Source: RGIG426 sp045640165
GTDB taxonomy: Bacteria > Bacillota > Clostridia > Oscillospirales > Acutalibacteraceae
Reading direction: 5' to 3'
Length of the DNA stretch: 64,000 bases
Assembly: GCA_045640165.1 (NCBI GenBank)
Contig: JAZUEK010000081.1
Location: forward strand, 5,959-69,958
In this document: positions 19,176 to 27,241 of the stretch, piece after piece
Numbering within the stretch: the first letter of the stretch is position 1
How the letters are laid out: every line of letters starts with the position of its first letter
The notes under the pieces: generated by a model
What the model was told of the DNA's origin: nothing
Seen by the model: only the letters and a program-made list of their open reading frames with translations
Databases searched by the model: none
Program-made: the position numbers and the translations under genes

Positions 19176-19635
19176 GCACATCCCCCTTTTCCAAAAAAAT
19201 CACATATACGAGAAGCAGTGCCGCGCCACAACAGACGCAACAGTCCGCCACGTTGAACACGGGAAAATCAATGGCTTTCACGTAGATGAAATCCACTACG
19301 TAATCGTTCCACACGCGGTCAATTAAATTCCCGATTCCGCCGGCAATCAACAACGACTCGCCGGCTTGCAACACGGGATGTTGCCACGTACCTTTTAAGA
19401 GCGCCCACAAAACAGCGCCGAGCATCAACGCCGTAACAACGATGAGCAGGGTCTGTTTTCCCGAAAGCATGCTCCAGGCGGCGCCGGTGTTTTCGGTATA
19501 CGTCAACTCCAACACATCGGGAATCAACACGTGCGGTTTAGAGAGGTTGCTTTTGGCAAGAAACTTGGTCCATTGGTCCAACGCCACCAAGATTGCCGCC
19601 GGCACAAGCCACAAAACGCGCAGTTTTTGTCGCAT
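19069..19635 (-). CDS. lspA: Prolipoprotein signal peptidase II
   Basis: This membrane aspartyl protease cleaves lipoprotein signal peptides after diacylglyceryl transfer. Four membrane segments are visible, with family motifs DQWTKF, TENTGAAWSM and the catalytic pair in GNLIDRVWNDYVVDFI (Asp ~103 and ~111). I place the start at the ATG at 19635, because AGGAGAGG lies about 5-8 nt before it. The upstream in-frame ATG at 19656 sits in the divIVA terminator region. The enzyme core ends near VIFLEK. The last ~35 residues are a Gly/Ser/Asp-rich tail encoded entirely within the overlap with rluD and look like a by-product of it. Confidence 0.95.
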   Translation of the reverse strand: MRQKLRVLWLVPAAILVALDQWTKFLAKSNLSKPHVLIPDVLELTYTENTGAAWSMLSGKQTLLIVVTALMLGAVLWALLKGTWQHPVLQAGESLLIAGGIGNLIDRVWNDYVVDFIYVKAIDFPVFNVADCCVCCGAALLLVYVIFLEKGDVRGNEASASDGNSGGAAGQDGSTSPLGDESNGTKMD

Positions 19636-19656
19636 ATTTCCTCTCCTCTCATTCAT

Positions 19657-19692
19657 AAAAAGCGGCGCACCGCGTGCGGTACGCCGCTTTTT
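19657..19692 (-). terminator. Intrinsic terminator after divIVA
   Basis: AAAAAGCGGCG pairs with CGCCGCTTTTT, extended by ACCG/CGGT around a 4-nt loop. It lies 12 nt after the divIVA stop and only 21 nt before the lspA start. Therefore lspA depends on read-through or on a promoter inside divIVA. Confidence 0.85.
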
Positions 19693-19704
19693 GATTGCGA
19701 AATC

Positions 19705-20985
19705 TTATTCGTTGTTGCGACCGAACGGGTTGCTGGAGCCACCCACGTCGTAGTTGTCGCCGAACTGCAGGTCGGCAAAGCGGTTTTCTTTGTCCGCCGG
19801 GAGGTCGGCCACCTCTTCGTCCGCCCACATCGCGCCGCCGGCCGGAGTAGTGAACTCAAGGCCGCCGTCATCGGTCGCCGGAGTGGTGAATTCAAGGCCG
19901 CCGTCGTTCGCCACCGGAGTGGAGAACTCGAGGCCGGAACCGTCGCCCAAATCGAAGGACGGAGCGCCGAATTCAAGACCGCCGTTGTCCGCCGGAGTGG
20001 TGAACTCAAGGCCACCGTCGTTCGCTACCGGAGTAGAGAACTCAAGGCCGGCACCGTCGCCCAAATCGAAAGACGGAGTGTCAAACTCGAGGCCGCCGTC
20101 ATTCGCCGGAGCGGCAAACTCAAGACCGCCATCCGCCGGCGCATCCACGTTGAAGGAGAATTCCGGCTCGGCCGCCGCAGGCGCGTCGAACGAAATTTCC
20201 GGCTCGGCCGCCGCAGGCGCGTCGAACGAGATTTCCGGCACAGCAACCGGCGCCACGTCAAAGGCCACCGGCTCCACTTCCACCGGCTCAACAGCGACCG
20301 GCGCATCAAAGCTGATTTCCGGTTCCGCCGCAGGCGCGTCGAACGAGATTTCCGGCTCCGCAAAGGAGATTTCCGGCTCCGCAACCGGCTCAACAACCGG
20401 CTCGGCTTTCTTCGGCGCTTTTTCGCCCGGCATCAAGCCGATAAGCTCCAAGTGTTTTTTGTACAAATCCAAAAGATCGTCTTGGAACGTAGCGATTTTA
20501 TCTTTGAGATCGGTGAGTTCTTGCTCTTTTTCAGCAATCTTCGCCTCTTTGTCGGCTTTATCCGCATCAAACGCAGCTTGCGCGTCCGCGGCTTTCTGCT
20601 CGTAATCTGCCGCGAGATCCGCCGACATCTTGTCGAACTCCGCTTGTTTGTCCGCGATTTGTTTCTCCATCTCGGCAAGCGCTTGGTTCTTCTTGATTTC
20701 GGTGTCTTGCATGGTCAGTTCGGCGCTCTGTTTCGCTTCACGAATGAGCGAATCGGCCGAACGCTGCGCATTAAGCATCGTGTTCTGAATGTTCTCTTCC
20801 TGCGTGCGATACTCAAGCAACTTGGAAGCGAGAACTTCCATTTTTGCGCGAGATTCCGCCTGCTGAGCCGTCAAAGTCTCCACCGTAGCGGCAGCTTCGT
20901 CGATAAACAGGTCGACCTCGTTAGTTTTGTAGCCTCCAAGAGTTTTGGTAAAGGCAATTTCACGAATTTGCTGGGCAGTCAACAT
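19705..20985 (-). CDS. divIVA: DivIVA-domain cell-division protein with long repetitive acidic tail
   Basis: DivIVA proteins bind negatively curved membrane at division sites and poles. The N-terminus (MLTAQQIREIAFTKTLGGYK, NEVDLFIDE) is the membrane-binding domain, followed by coiled coil to ~residue 185 (many Ala, Glu, Lys, Gln). Residues ~185-426 are a Pro/Asp/Glu/Ala-rich tail made of repeated EISFDAPA units, then repeated GLEFTTP / FDLGDG units. At 426 residues it is far longer than the ~165-residue Bacillus protein. AGGAGG precedes the ATG. It is the last gene of the yggS-sepF-ylmH-divIVA cluster, an arrangement conserved in Gram-positives. Confidence 0.92.
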   Translation of the reverse strand: MLTAQQIREIAFTKTLGGYKTNEVDLFIDEAAATVETLTAQQAESRAKMEVLASKLLEYRTQEENIQNTMLNAQRSADSLIREAKQSAELTMQDTEIKKNQALAEMEKQIADKQAEFDKMSADLAADYEQKAADAQAAFDADKADKEAKIAEKEQELTDLKDKIATFQDDLLDLYKKHLELIGLMPGEKAPKKAEPVVEPVAEPEISFAEPEISFDAPAAEPEISFDAPVAVEPVEVEPVAFDVAPVAVPEISFDAPAAAEPEISFDAPAAAEPEFSFNVDAPADGGLEFAAPANDGGLEFDTPSFDLGDGAGLEFSTPVANDGGLEFTTPADNGGLEFGAPSFDLGDGSGLEFSTPVANDGGLEFTTPATDDGGLEFTTPAGGAMWADEEVADLPADKENRFADLQFGDNYDVGGSSNPFGRNNE

Positions 20986-21024
20986 CGTATTGTCCTCCTA
21001 AAATTCTTTCTAAAAAACCCACAT

Positions 21025-21777
21025 TCAGCGGTATTTTTTAACGATAATAATGTTCCGTCCTTTTCTGGTTTCGCCGTCAAACGACGAGACGGTGAATCGA
21101 CCGACACCACGAACGGAAAGCGTGTCATTCGAACGAAGCTCCCTCGCAGGAGCGGTACACACAACGTGGCAGACCTGAACCAAACCGGCGGCGATTGTCT
21201 CCGCCGCTTTGGAGCGAGACCACTTAGCCACCGCCGCCACCACGGCATCCAACCGCGGCGAAGCCACGGTCAAACGCAATTCCTCCGCCTCCCTCATGGC
21301 AGGAAGCGGCCCGTCGTAATCGGGAAGAAGCGTTACGCCCTCCCGTCCGACGCGGGTGATTTGTTCTTGTAAATACGGCAGAAGGTCATCGCGCACAAAC
21401 GCAACGGTCAGCCCTTCGCCGCAAAGGATATCCCCCACCGCGTCTCGCTCAATGCCGCAGCCGAGCAGCGTGCCGAGAAAATCGCGATGGCTGAGAGCGG
21501 CTTCCTTGCGGTAGGAAAACCCGAGCGGCGAAAACGGAAACCGCACCGCGTCCGCCGGAAAGTCCGCCGGAAACACCGCGAGCATTCCGCGCACGGCGGT
21601 TTCGTATCCACCGGAAAACGCCATCGAAACGCCACCCTCTCGAGAGGCCGTCTGCTCAGCGATTCCCCGTTCTTCCTCCGCCAAAAAACCGACGAAGCAA
21701 GGTCTTCCCCGTCTGAGACACAGCGCGGCGGCATCACGCACGCGCGCTTTTATGAGCGACTCAGAAGTAGAGGCCAT
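21025..21777 (-). CDS. ylmH: YlmH-family S4-domain RNA-binding protein
   Basis: YlmH proteins carry a C-terminal S4 domain, here ~residues 170-250 (SPRLDAVVAAVAKWSRSKAAETIAAGLVQVC ... VRGVGRF), and sit between sepF and divIVA in Gram-positives. Family work links YlmH to ribosome-associated RNA binding and to division, but its exact job here cannot be read. I choose the ATG at 21777, which overlaps the end of sepF by 17 nt and has GGAG 5-6 nt upstream, rather than the in-frame ATG at 21804 deeper inside sepF. The overlap suggests translational coupling. Confidence 0.9.
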   Translation of the reverse strand: MASTSESLIKARVRDAAALCLRRGRPCFVGFLAEEERGIAEQTASREGGVSMAFSGGYETAVRGMLAVFPADFPADAVRFPFSPLGFSYRKEAALSHRDFLGTLLGCGIERDAVGDILCGEGLTVAFVRDDLLPYLQEQITRVGREGVTLLPDYDGPLPAMREAEELRLTVASPRLDAVVAAVAKWSRSKAAETIAAGLVQVCHVVCTAPARELRSNDTLSVRGVGRFTVSSFDGETRKGRNIIIVKKYR

Positions 21778-22216
21778 TGTTCTCCAACTCGTCGAGGAGA
21801 TCACCCATAATGCCTACGTTGTAGGGGGTAATGATAAAGGTGCAGTTGGCAACCTTTTTGATTTGGCCGTTGTTGGCATACGCCACGCCGCTCAAGAAGT
21901 CGAGGATGCGGCGAGACACGTCTTTGTTCGCCGATTCCAAGTTGAGCACAACGGTGCGTTTGGAGTTGAGGTGATCCGCCACCACGCTGGCGTCGTCGAA
22001 GCGTTCCGGTTTCACGAGAACGACTTGCAACTGAGCCGTCGCGTTGATGTTGAGAACTTTGTTGCCGCGCTTGCCACGCTCGGTACGTTCCGAAGTGGTG
22101 TCAGCCTCGACCGTTTCCACCGGCGGCGCAATGAGGTCCATTTCGCTGCTTTCGGTTTCGTCGAACTCCTCGTCCTCGTCACCCATCACTTTGTCAATCC
22201 AGTCTTTGAAACCCAT
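21761..22216 (-). CDS. sepF: Cell division protein SepF
   Basis: SepF is an FtsZ-binding protein that tethers and bundles FtsZ at the membrane. At 151 residues it has the usual size. The N-terminal MGFKDWIDKVMG is the amphipathic membrane helix, then comes an acidic linker and the compact beta-rich SepF domain from ~residue 60 (VVLVKPERFDD, RTVVLNLES, RRILDFLSGVAYANNG, FIITPYNVGI). AGGAGG precedes the ATG. Between yggS and ylmH it occupies the classical position of the Gram-positive ylm cluster; ylmG (YggT family) is missing here. Confidence 0.96.
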   Translation of the reverse strand: MGFKDWIDKVMGDEDEEFDETESSEMDLIAPPVETVEADTTSERTERGKRGNKVLNINATAQLQVVLVKPERFDDASVVADHLNSKRTVVLNLESANKDVSRRILDFLSGVAYANNGQIKKVANCTFIITPYNVGIMGDLLDELENNGLYF

Positions 22217-22249
22217 GGTATGTATCCTCCTAAATAAAATAATCGAAAA

Positions 22250-22960
22250 TCAAAGATATTCCCGTCGGCCGAACAGCGCCGTGCCGACGCGCACCATTGT
22301 GCTGCCTTCGAGAATCGCTTCCTCGAAATCCGAGGACATTCCCATCGACAGAATATGCATATCTATATTATCCAACTTTTTGTCCCGAATGTCAAGAAAC
22401 AGTTGATGCATTTTTGCAAAATAATTGCGTTTTTTGTCCGAAGAATCGGAAATTGGGGGTACGCACATCAGTCCGCGCACCGAAAGATGAGAAAAATCGG
22501 CGATTTCCGACAGCAAATCCGGCAAATCCGGAGCAAACACTCCCGATTTGCTCGGCTCACGTCCGATGTTGACCTCCACCAAAATCGGGGTCACGAGATT
22601 TTGCGCCGCCGACACCTTTTCAATCTGCTTGGCAAGGCGCACACTATCCACCGATTGGATAAGTGCCACTTTGCCCACCACCTGTTTCACTTTATTCGTC
22701 TGCAGATGGCCGATAAGGTGCCATTCGGGATTTCCCGTAATATGCGGCTGTTTTTCACAGAGTTCCTGCACGCGGTTTTCGCCGAGGCGCGTAACGCCGG
22801 CGTCAACCGCCGCCTGCACCCGTTCGGGCTCAACGGTTTTCGACACACCGATAAGCGTAACTTCCTCGCGCGAACGACCTGCGCGCACGCACGCGTCGGC
22901 GATGCGCTCTTCTACGCGACGGCAATTCTCCGCAACGTCAGTGAACAACTTTTCCTTCAT
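22250..22960 (-). CDS. yggS: YggS/YlmE-family pyridoxal-phosphate homeostasis protein
   Basis: Members bind pyridoxal 5'-phosphate on a lone alanine-racemase-like barrel and keep PLP and amino-acid pools balanced. The PLP lysine is in LIGVSKTVEP (~residue 37). Other family marks are LGENRVQEL, WHLIGHLQTNK, SVDS, LVEVNIGREPSKSG and LSMGMSSDFEEAI near the end. The ATG at 22960 follows a GGGAGGG and overlaps the preceding gene by 23 nt; longer in-frame versions lack support. Position next to sepF matches ylmE in Bacillus. Confidence 0.95.
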   Translation of the reverse strand: MKEKLFTDVAENCRRVEERIADACVRAGRSREEVTLIGVSKTVEPERVQAAVDAGVTRLGENRVQELCEKQPHITGNPEWHLIGHLQTNKVKQVVGKVALIQSVDSVRLAKQIEKVSAAQNLVTPILVEVNIGREPSKSGVFAPDLPDLLSEIADFSHLSVRGLMCVPPISDSSDKKRNYFAKMHQLFLDIRDKKLDNIDMHILSMGMSSDFEEAILEGSTMVRVGTALFGRREYL

Positions 22961-24287
22961 ACAGATTTTTCCCTCCCACGACCATATCGTCGTAAAGTTT
23001 AAGATACGGAGCTTCTTCCTCTTCCGGCTCGGCCTCAACGGTCGAGACCTCTGCGCCGGTCGGCTTCGGCGAAACCTCTGCGCCGGTCTGCGTCGTCTCG
23101 GTCTTTTTCGTTTGCGGCGCCGCCTCTAATTTGGCGGTATCCACGTCCGGATCACAGATGGAATATTTGCCCGTTTCGCTGTAATAATTGATGACCACAC
23201 GGCGGAACTGCAACGTCGTACCGTTGCGCGCGAACACGCCCGGCTCGTTCTTCTCGTTAAACCGCAACGCATCGTCCGGCACGTACAAGCCGGTATATTC
23301 ATTAAGCAAAATTTGAATCTGCTCGCACCGCACCGCCGACAGCGCCTCAGACATATACGAGCACTCGAGCAACACCATCGCTTTGTCGCCCTGCTTGTTG
23401 ATTTTTGCCACCGTCACGGGAATGGCATCGTCCGCCACGAACGGAAGCATCACATTAAGGCTCATTTTCTCGCTGAACAGAGACAATTTTTCCACCGGCA
23501 CAATGCAGGCAAGATACCAAACGTAGTTGCCCACCACTTTACCGATACCGGCGGTATCCGCTTTCGGCTTGGCGTCCAACGCTTTTTGGACGTCGTCCAC
23601 CGTCAGCGCGGTTACGTTATCAAAGTCGAACATTGTCTCGTACCCGTCCGGCGAGGAGACGAAATAGCCGGCCACCGGCGACGTCACCGTACCGGTCGCA
23701 TCTTTGTAGTTGCCGGAGGCGAGAGCGTTTCGTTTTTCTTTCAACGTCTTGATACGCTCTTCGAAATTGTCCACCTTGCCCACCAAAATCTGTTTGCGGT
23801 TCAGCAATTCCAAAAGTTCCGAGCGCACCGCAGCCAAATCGCCGAAATCGGCGTCTTTCGTCATTTCCACAAGGTCTTTTTGGGACGCGTTAAGCAACGT
23901 GTTGAGCATTTCCAGGTTGGTTTTACTGACCGAACCTTGTTTTTGGAGCGTCTCCAAAATTTCAATTTCCTTATCGACCGCTTCCACACTCTGTTTGGCA
24001 AGCGCGTCGTTTTCGGTCGGATACACCTGCGCAATCGTGCCGTCTTTGGCGACACGCGCACCGTTTTTCAACGTGTAATACACGTAACCGGAGGCGGACT
24101 TTTCAAGCACCTGCTCGTTGCGGATGGCGATGCCCTCCACCTCAAGGCGATCGTATACGGTGTAGGTGTTGACCGTCTCAAACTCCACCGACGTGGAGAA
24201 AAAGTATAAAAACGCCTGATACCCGACGTAGGCAATCAAAAACAGTGCCAGTACAAACGTAGTAATGCGTTTCGTAACGGTATTCAC
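22938..24287 (-). CDS. HlyD-like membrane-anchored protein of the division cluster
   Basis: The 449-residue protein has one N-terminal membrane segment (~residues 8-31), then a biotinyl/lipoyl-like beta segment (VEGIAIRNEQVL, ASGYVYYTLKNGARVAKDGTIAQVY), a central coiled-coil hairpin (~85-190) and a C-terminal beta-rich region ending in a Thr/Glu/Pro-rich tail. This resembles the membrane-fusion proteins of exporters, but no partner ABC subunit lies nearby. It is placed directly before yggS-sepF-ylmH-divIVA and 21 nt after miaA, which suggests an envelope or division role rather than secretion; that is inference. GAGGAGG precedes the ATG by about 11 nt. Confidence 0.75.
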   Translation of the reverse strand: MNTVTKRITTFVLALFLIAYVGYQAFLYFFSTSVEFETVNTYTVYDRLEVEGIAIRNEQVLEKSASGYVYYTLKNGARVAKDGTIAQVYPTENDALAKQSVEAVDKEIEILETLQKQGSVSKTNLEMLNTLLNASQKDLVEMTKDADFGDLAAVRSELLELLNRKQILVGKVDNFEERIKTLKEKRNALASGNYKDATGTVTSPVAGYFVSSPDGYETMFDFDNVTALTVDDVQKALDAKPKADTAGIGKVVGNYVWYLACIVPVEKLSLFSEKMSLNVMLPFVADDAIPVTVAKINKQGDKAMVLLECSYMSEALSAVRCEQIQILLNEYTGLYVPDDALRFNEKNEPGVFARNGTTLQFRRVVINYYSETGKYSICDPDVDTAKLEAAPQTKKTETTQTGAEVSPKPTGAEVSTVEAEPEEEEAPYLKLYDDMVVGGKNLYEGKVVH

Positions 24288-24308
24288 AGGTGAGTCCTCC
24301 TCTCGTTT

Positions 24309-25256
24309 TCAGTCTTTTAAGAACGTCGCAACCGACTGTGCCGCGGCGGCAATCAAGTCCTCTGCCGAAGCGTAGTCGTCCACGTACAAAAACTCCGCAT
24401 TTTCCATCCGGCGGAACCAAGACAGTTGCCGTTTGGCGTAGCGACGCGTACTTTGTTTAAGATCCTCCGCCGCTTCCTCGAGTGTTTTTTCTCCCGAAAG
24501 CCACGGAAGCAACTCCTTGTAGCCAATCGCCTGCATCGCCGTCGGCGCGTGACCGGCGAATAAAAACGCTTTTGCCTCATCCGCAAGACCGGCCGCAAGC
24601 ATCAAATCCACACGACGGTCGATGCGATTATACAGCGTCTGCCGGTTGCGATAATCCAGCACGAGCAGTTTGCTGTTATACGGTGACGGCACCGCGCGCG
24701 AGCGACGTTTTTGCTCGGTCATCGTCACGCCGGTGACCTCAAACACCTCAAGGGCGCGCAAAATGCGGCCTTGGTCGTTTGGGTGAAGCCGCGCGGCAGT
24801 TTCGGGGTCAATCGCACGAAGCTTTTCAAGCATCGCTTCGTTTCCGATTTGCGCCGCTTCCGCTTTTAAACGGTCGCGCACGTCGGAATCCTCCGGCTCG
24901 TCGGCGTATTGCAAATTGTCGAGCACCGCTTCGAGATACAACCCCGTTCCGCCGCAAAGAAGCGGCAAGTTACCACGAGAATGCACCTCGCCGATAACGC
25001 GGCGCGCATCCGTGGCATACTGCGCCACGCTGTACGCACGCTCCGGCGAAACAAAGCCGAACAGATGATGCGGAATGTCCCCCGTTTCCTCCGCGGTGGG
25101 ACGTGCCGTTCCAATCGACAACCCGGCATAAATCTGCATCGAATCGGCACAGATGACTTCCGCCGAAAAGCGGTCGGCAAGCGCGATGGAAAGCGCCGTT
25201 TTACCGGAAGCCGTCGGGCCGGCCAACGCCACAAGCGGCAAGCGCGCATCGACCAT
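24309..25256 (-). CDS. miaA: tRNA dimethylallyltransferase
   Basis: MiaA adds a dimethylallyl group to N6 of A37 in tRNAs reading UNN codons, the first step completed by MiaB, which is encoded in the same cluster. The P-loop GPTASGKT (residues 13-20) and DSMQIYAGLSIGTARPT, LPLLCGGTGLYLEA and HPNDQGRILRALEV motifs are clear. At 315 residues it has normal length. The ATG overlaps the mutL stop codon as TGATG, with GGAGG inside the mutL end at good spacing. That favours this start over the in-frame extension to 25310 and implies coupled translation. Confidence 0.97.
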   Translation of the reverse strand: MVDARLPLVALAGPTASGKTALSIALADRFSAEVICADSMQIYAGLSIGTARPTAEETGDIPHHLFGFVSPERAYSVAQYATDARRVIGEVHSRGNLPLLCGGTGLYLEAVLDNLQYADEPEDSDVRDRLKAEAAQIGNEAMLEKLRAIDPETAARLHPNDQGRILRALEVFEVTGVTMTEQKRRSRAVPSPYNSKLLVLDYRNRQTLYNRIDRRVDLMLAAGLADEAKAFLFAGHAPTAMQAIGYKELLPWLSGEKTLEEAAEDLKQSTRRYAKRQLSWFRRMENAEFLYVDDYASAEDLIAAAAQSVATFLKD

Positions 25257-27223
25257 CACACAATCCTCCCGAACTGTTTTTCCAGCTCTTTGCGAGAAAG
25301 GGTAATGCACACCGGCCGTCCATGCGGACAGGTGCGAATGGCGTCGTTATGAAGCACCGCCTCGGCAAGCGTCTTCCACTCGTCAGGCGTACTGCGGTCG
25401 CCGGCTTTCACAGCGGCGCGGCAGGCAGTGTTGTGATACAACCAATCGAGGCGGTCGGTGGTAATCTCCGTTTTGCCGGCACAAAGACCGCTCGCCACCT
25501 CAAGAACGGTTTCGGTCACGTCGCGGTCACACAAAAGCAGCGGCACAGCACGCACGATGACCTCGTGGGCACCGAAGGCTTCGACCTCGAACCCGGCCTT
25601 TTCCAATTCGTCCGCCGCGTCAGTCAGCGCGTCCATCTCCTCCGGACTGAGCGTCACCGTCACCGGCGCGAGCAGTTGTTGCGCTTCGGTATGCGGCGTC
25701 TCGCGCAGACGATTATAGAGAATTCGCTCGTGAGCGGCGTGTTTGTCGATAACGTACAGTTGCCCGTCCATCTCGGCGAAAATATACGTAGCGAACGCCT
25801 CGCCGAGCACCGTAATCTCGCCGTCACATTGTTGTTCTTCAGTCAACGGGATTTCCGACGTCGGTTTCGGCTCTTTTTCGCTCAATTTCGATTCCGTTTC
25901 GGTGATTTTGGGAGTAAAGGCGGTTGCCTTTACGGTCTCAACCTCTTTCTGCGGCAAAGGCTCGCGGATTTCTGGCGCTTGTTTCGGAGCAAACTCCTTA
26001 AACGCGGCAAAGCCCTCGTCCCCACGGTCGTGAAGCACCGATTTCGGCGCAGGCGCGGCAGGCGCAACGGGTTTCGGCGAAGAAACGGCCGGCGTTTCAG
26101 GCGCCGGTTTCGGCGTCTCAAGCGCCGCGAACGACAGTTCCAGTTGCTGCCCCGTCGGCACGGAAAATCCGCCGTTTGCCGGCACAACCGCCGGTCCGCC
26201 TTTCGGCGTGGGCAGGCGGGCTTCTTTACGGGTATGTAAATTTTCAAGCGCGGATTTAATGGCGTAATACACCGCATCAAACACCGGCTTATCGCGCAAA
26301 AAGCGCACGTCCAGTTTCGTCGGGTGGACGTTCACGTCCACCGCGTCGGCCGGCAATTCGATATGCAGCACGCAGGTGGGCAATTTCCCCACCATCAGCG
26401 AGCCTTTGTACGCTTGTTCGAGCGCAGCGGCAGCGGTACGGGTTTTAACGTAGCGGCCGTTTAAGAAAAAGCGTTGCATGGTGCGGTTTTGGCGACCGAA
26501 TTCCGGCTTGTTGGCGAAACCGGTCACGCGGATACCGCCCATTTCGTAGTCCACCGGCATCAGCGTTTTCGCAAATTCACGACCGAGTACGGCGTAGATA
26601 CAGCCATACACGTCTCCGTCACCGGTGGTAGAAAGCACCTCTTTCCCATCGCGCACAAAGCGGACGGCAATTTCGGGGTGAGACAGCGCTAAATGATCAA
26701 GAACACCGGCGACGGCGTTGCCCTCGCCCATGTCGGTTTTTAAGAATTTCATCCGCGCAGGGATGTTAAAGAACAAATCGCGCACGCACACGGTTGTGCC
26801 GACGGCACAGCCCACGTCCTCGCAGAGTTGCTCCTCGCCGCCCTCGATGACGTAATGCGTGCCGACTTCCTCCGCTTCGGTACGGGTAACCATTTCCACT
26901 CGCGCCACCTCTGCCACCGAGGCGAGCGCCTCGCCGCGGAAGCCAAGTGTGCCGATTTTTTCCAAATCGTCCGCCGTGCGCACTTTGCTCGTCGCGTGGC
27001 GGAGAAACGCGGTCGCCACGTCTTCGCGCTCGATGCCCGAGCCGTTGTCGGTCACGCGAAGCATCGTCACGCCGCCGTGTTCGATTTCGACGGTAATAAG
27101 GGTTGCGCCGGCATCCACCGCGTTTTCGAACAATTCTTTGACCACCGAGGCAGGACGTTCCACGACCTCGCCGGCGGCGATCAGTTCCGCCGTGTGGCGG
27201 TCAAGCACTTGAATTTTAGCCAT
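25256..27223 (-). CDS. mutL: DNA mismatch repair protein MutL
   Basis: MutL couples mismatch recognition by MutS to strand removal. The N-terminal GHKL ATPase motifs are present (AAGEVVERPASVVKEL, ENAVDAGA, DNGSGI, LGFRGEAL). A Pro/Lys/Glu-rich linker follows (~360-460), then the C-terminal dimerisation/endonuclease domain with DKHAAHERILYN and CPHGRP. The endonuclease motif DQHA-x2-E-x4-E is altered: Gln is Lys and the last Glu is Asn. ATG at 27223 follows GGAGGG; a TTG one codon earlier is less likely. mutS lies 18 nt upstream and miaA overlaps downstream. At 655 residues it has normal length. Confidence 0.96.
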   Translation of the reverse strand: MAKIQVLDRHTAELIAAGEVVERPASVVKELFENAVDAGATLITVEIEHGGVTMLRVTDNGSGIEREDVATAFLRHATSKVRTADDLEKIGTLGFRGEALASVAEVARVEMVTRTEAEEVGTHYVIEGGEEQLCEDVGCAVGTTVCVRDLFFNIPARMKFLKTDMGEGNAVAGVLDHLALSHPEIAVRFVRDGKEVLSTTGDGDVYGCIYAVLGREFAKTLMPVDYEMGGIRVTGFANKPEFGRQNRTMQRFFLNGRYVKTRTAAAALEQAYKGSLMVGKLPTCVLHIELPADAVDVNVHPTKLDVRFLRDKPVFDAVYYAIKSALENLHTRKEARLPTPKGGPAVVPANGGFSVPTGQQLELSFAALETPKPAPETPAVSSPKPVAPAAPAPKSVLHDRGDEGFAAFKEFAPKQAPEIREPLPQKEVETVKATAFTPKITETESKLSEKEPKPTSEIPLTEEQQCDGEITVLGEAFATYIFAEMDGQLYVIDKHAAHERILYNRLRETPHTEAQQLLAPVTVTLSPEEMDALTDAADELEKAGFEVEAFGAHEVIVRAVPLLLCDRDVTETVLEVASGLCAGKTEITTDRLDWLYHNTACRAAVKAGDRSTPDEWKTLAEAVLHNDAIRTCPHGRPVCITLSRKELEKQFGRIV

Positions 27224-27241
27224 CAAACGTCCCTCCTTTTC

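Noticed and set aside
19531..21372. Long plus-strand frames opposite divIVA and other minus-strand genes (also opposite mutS, polC and the second giant gene)
   Set aside because: They are Arg/His-rich shadows of well-supported genes and lack ribosome binding sites or domains.
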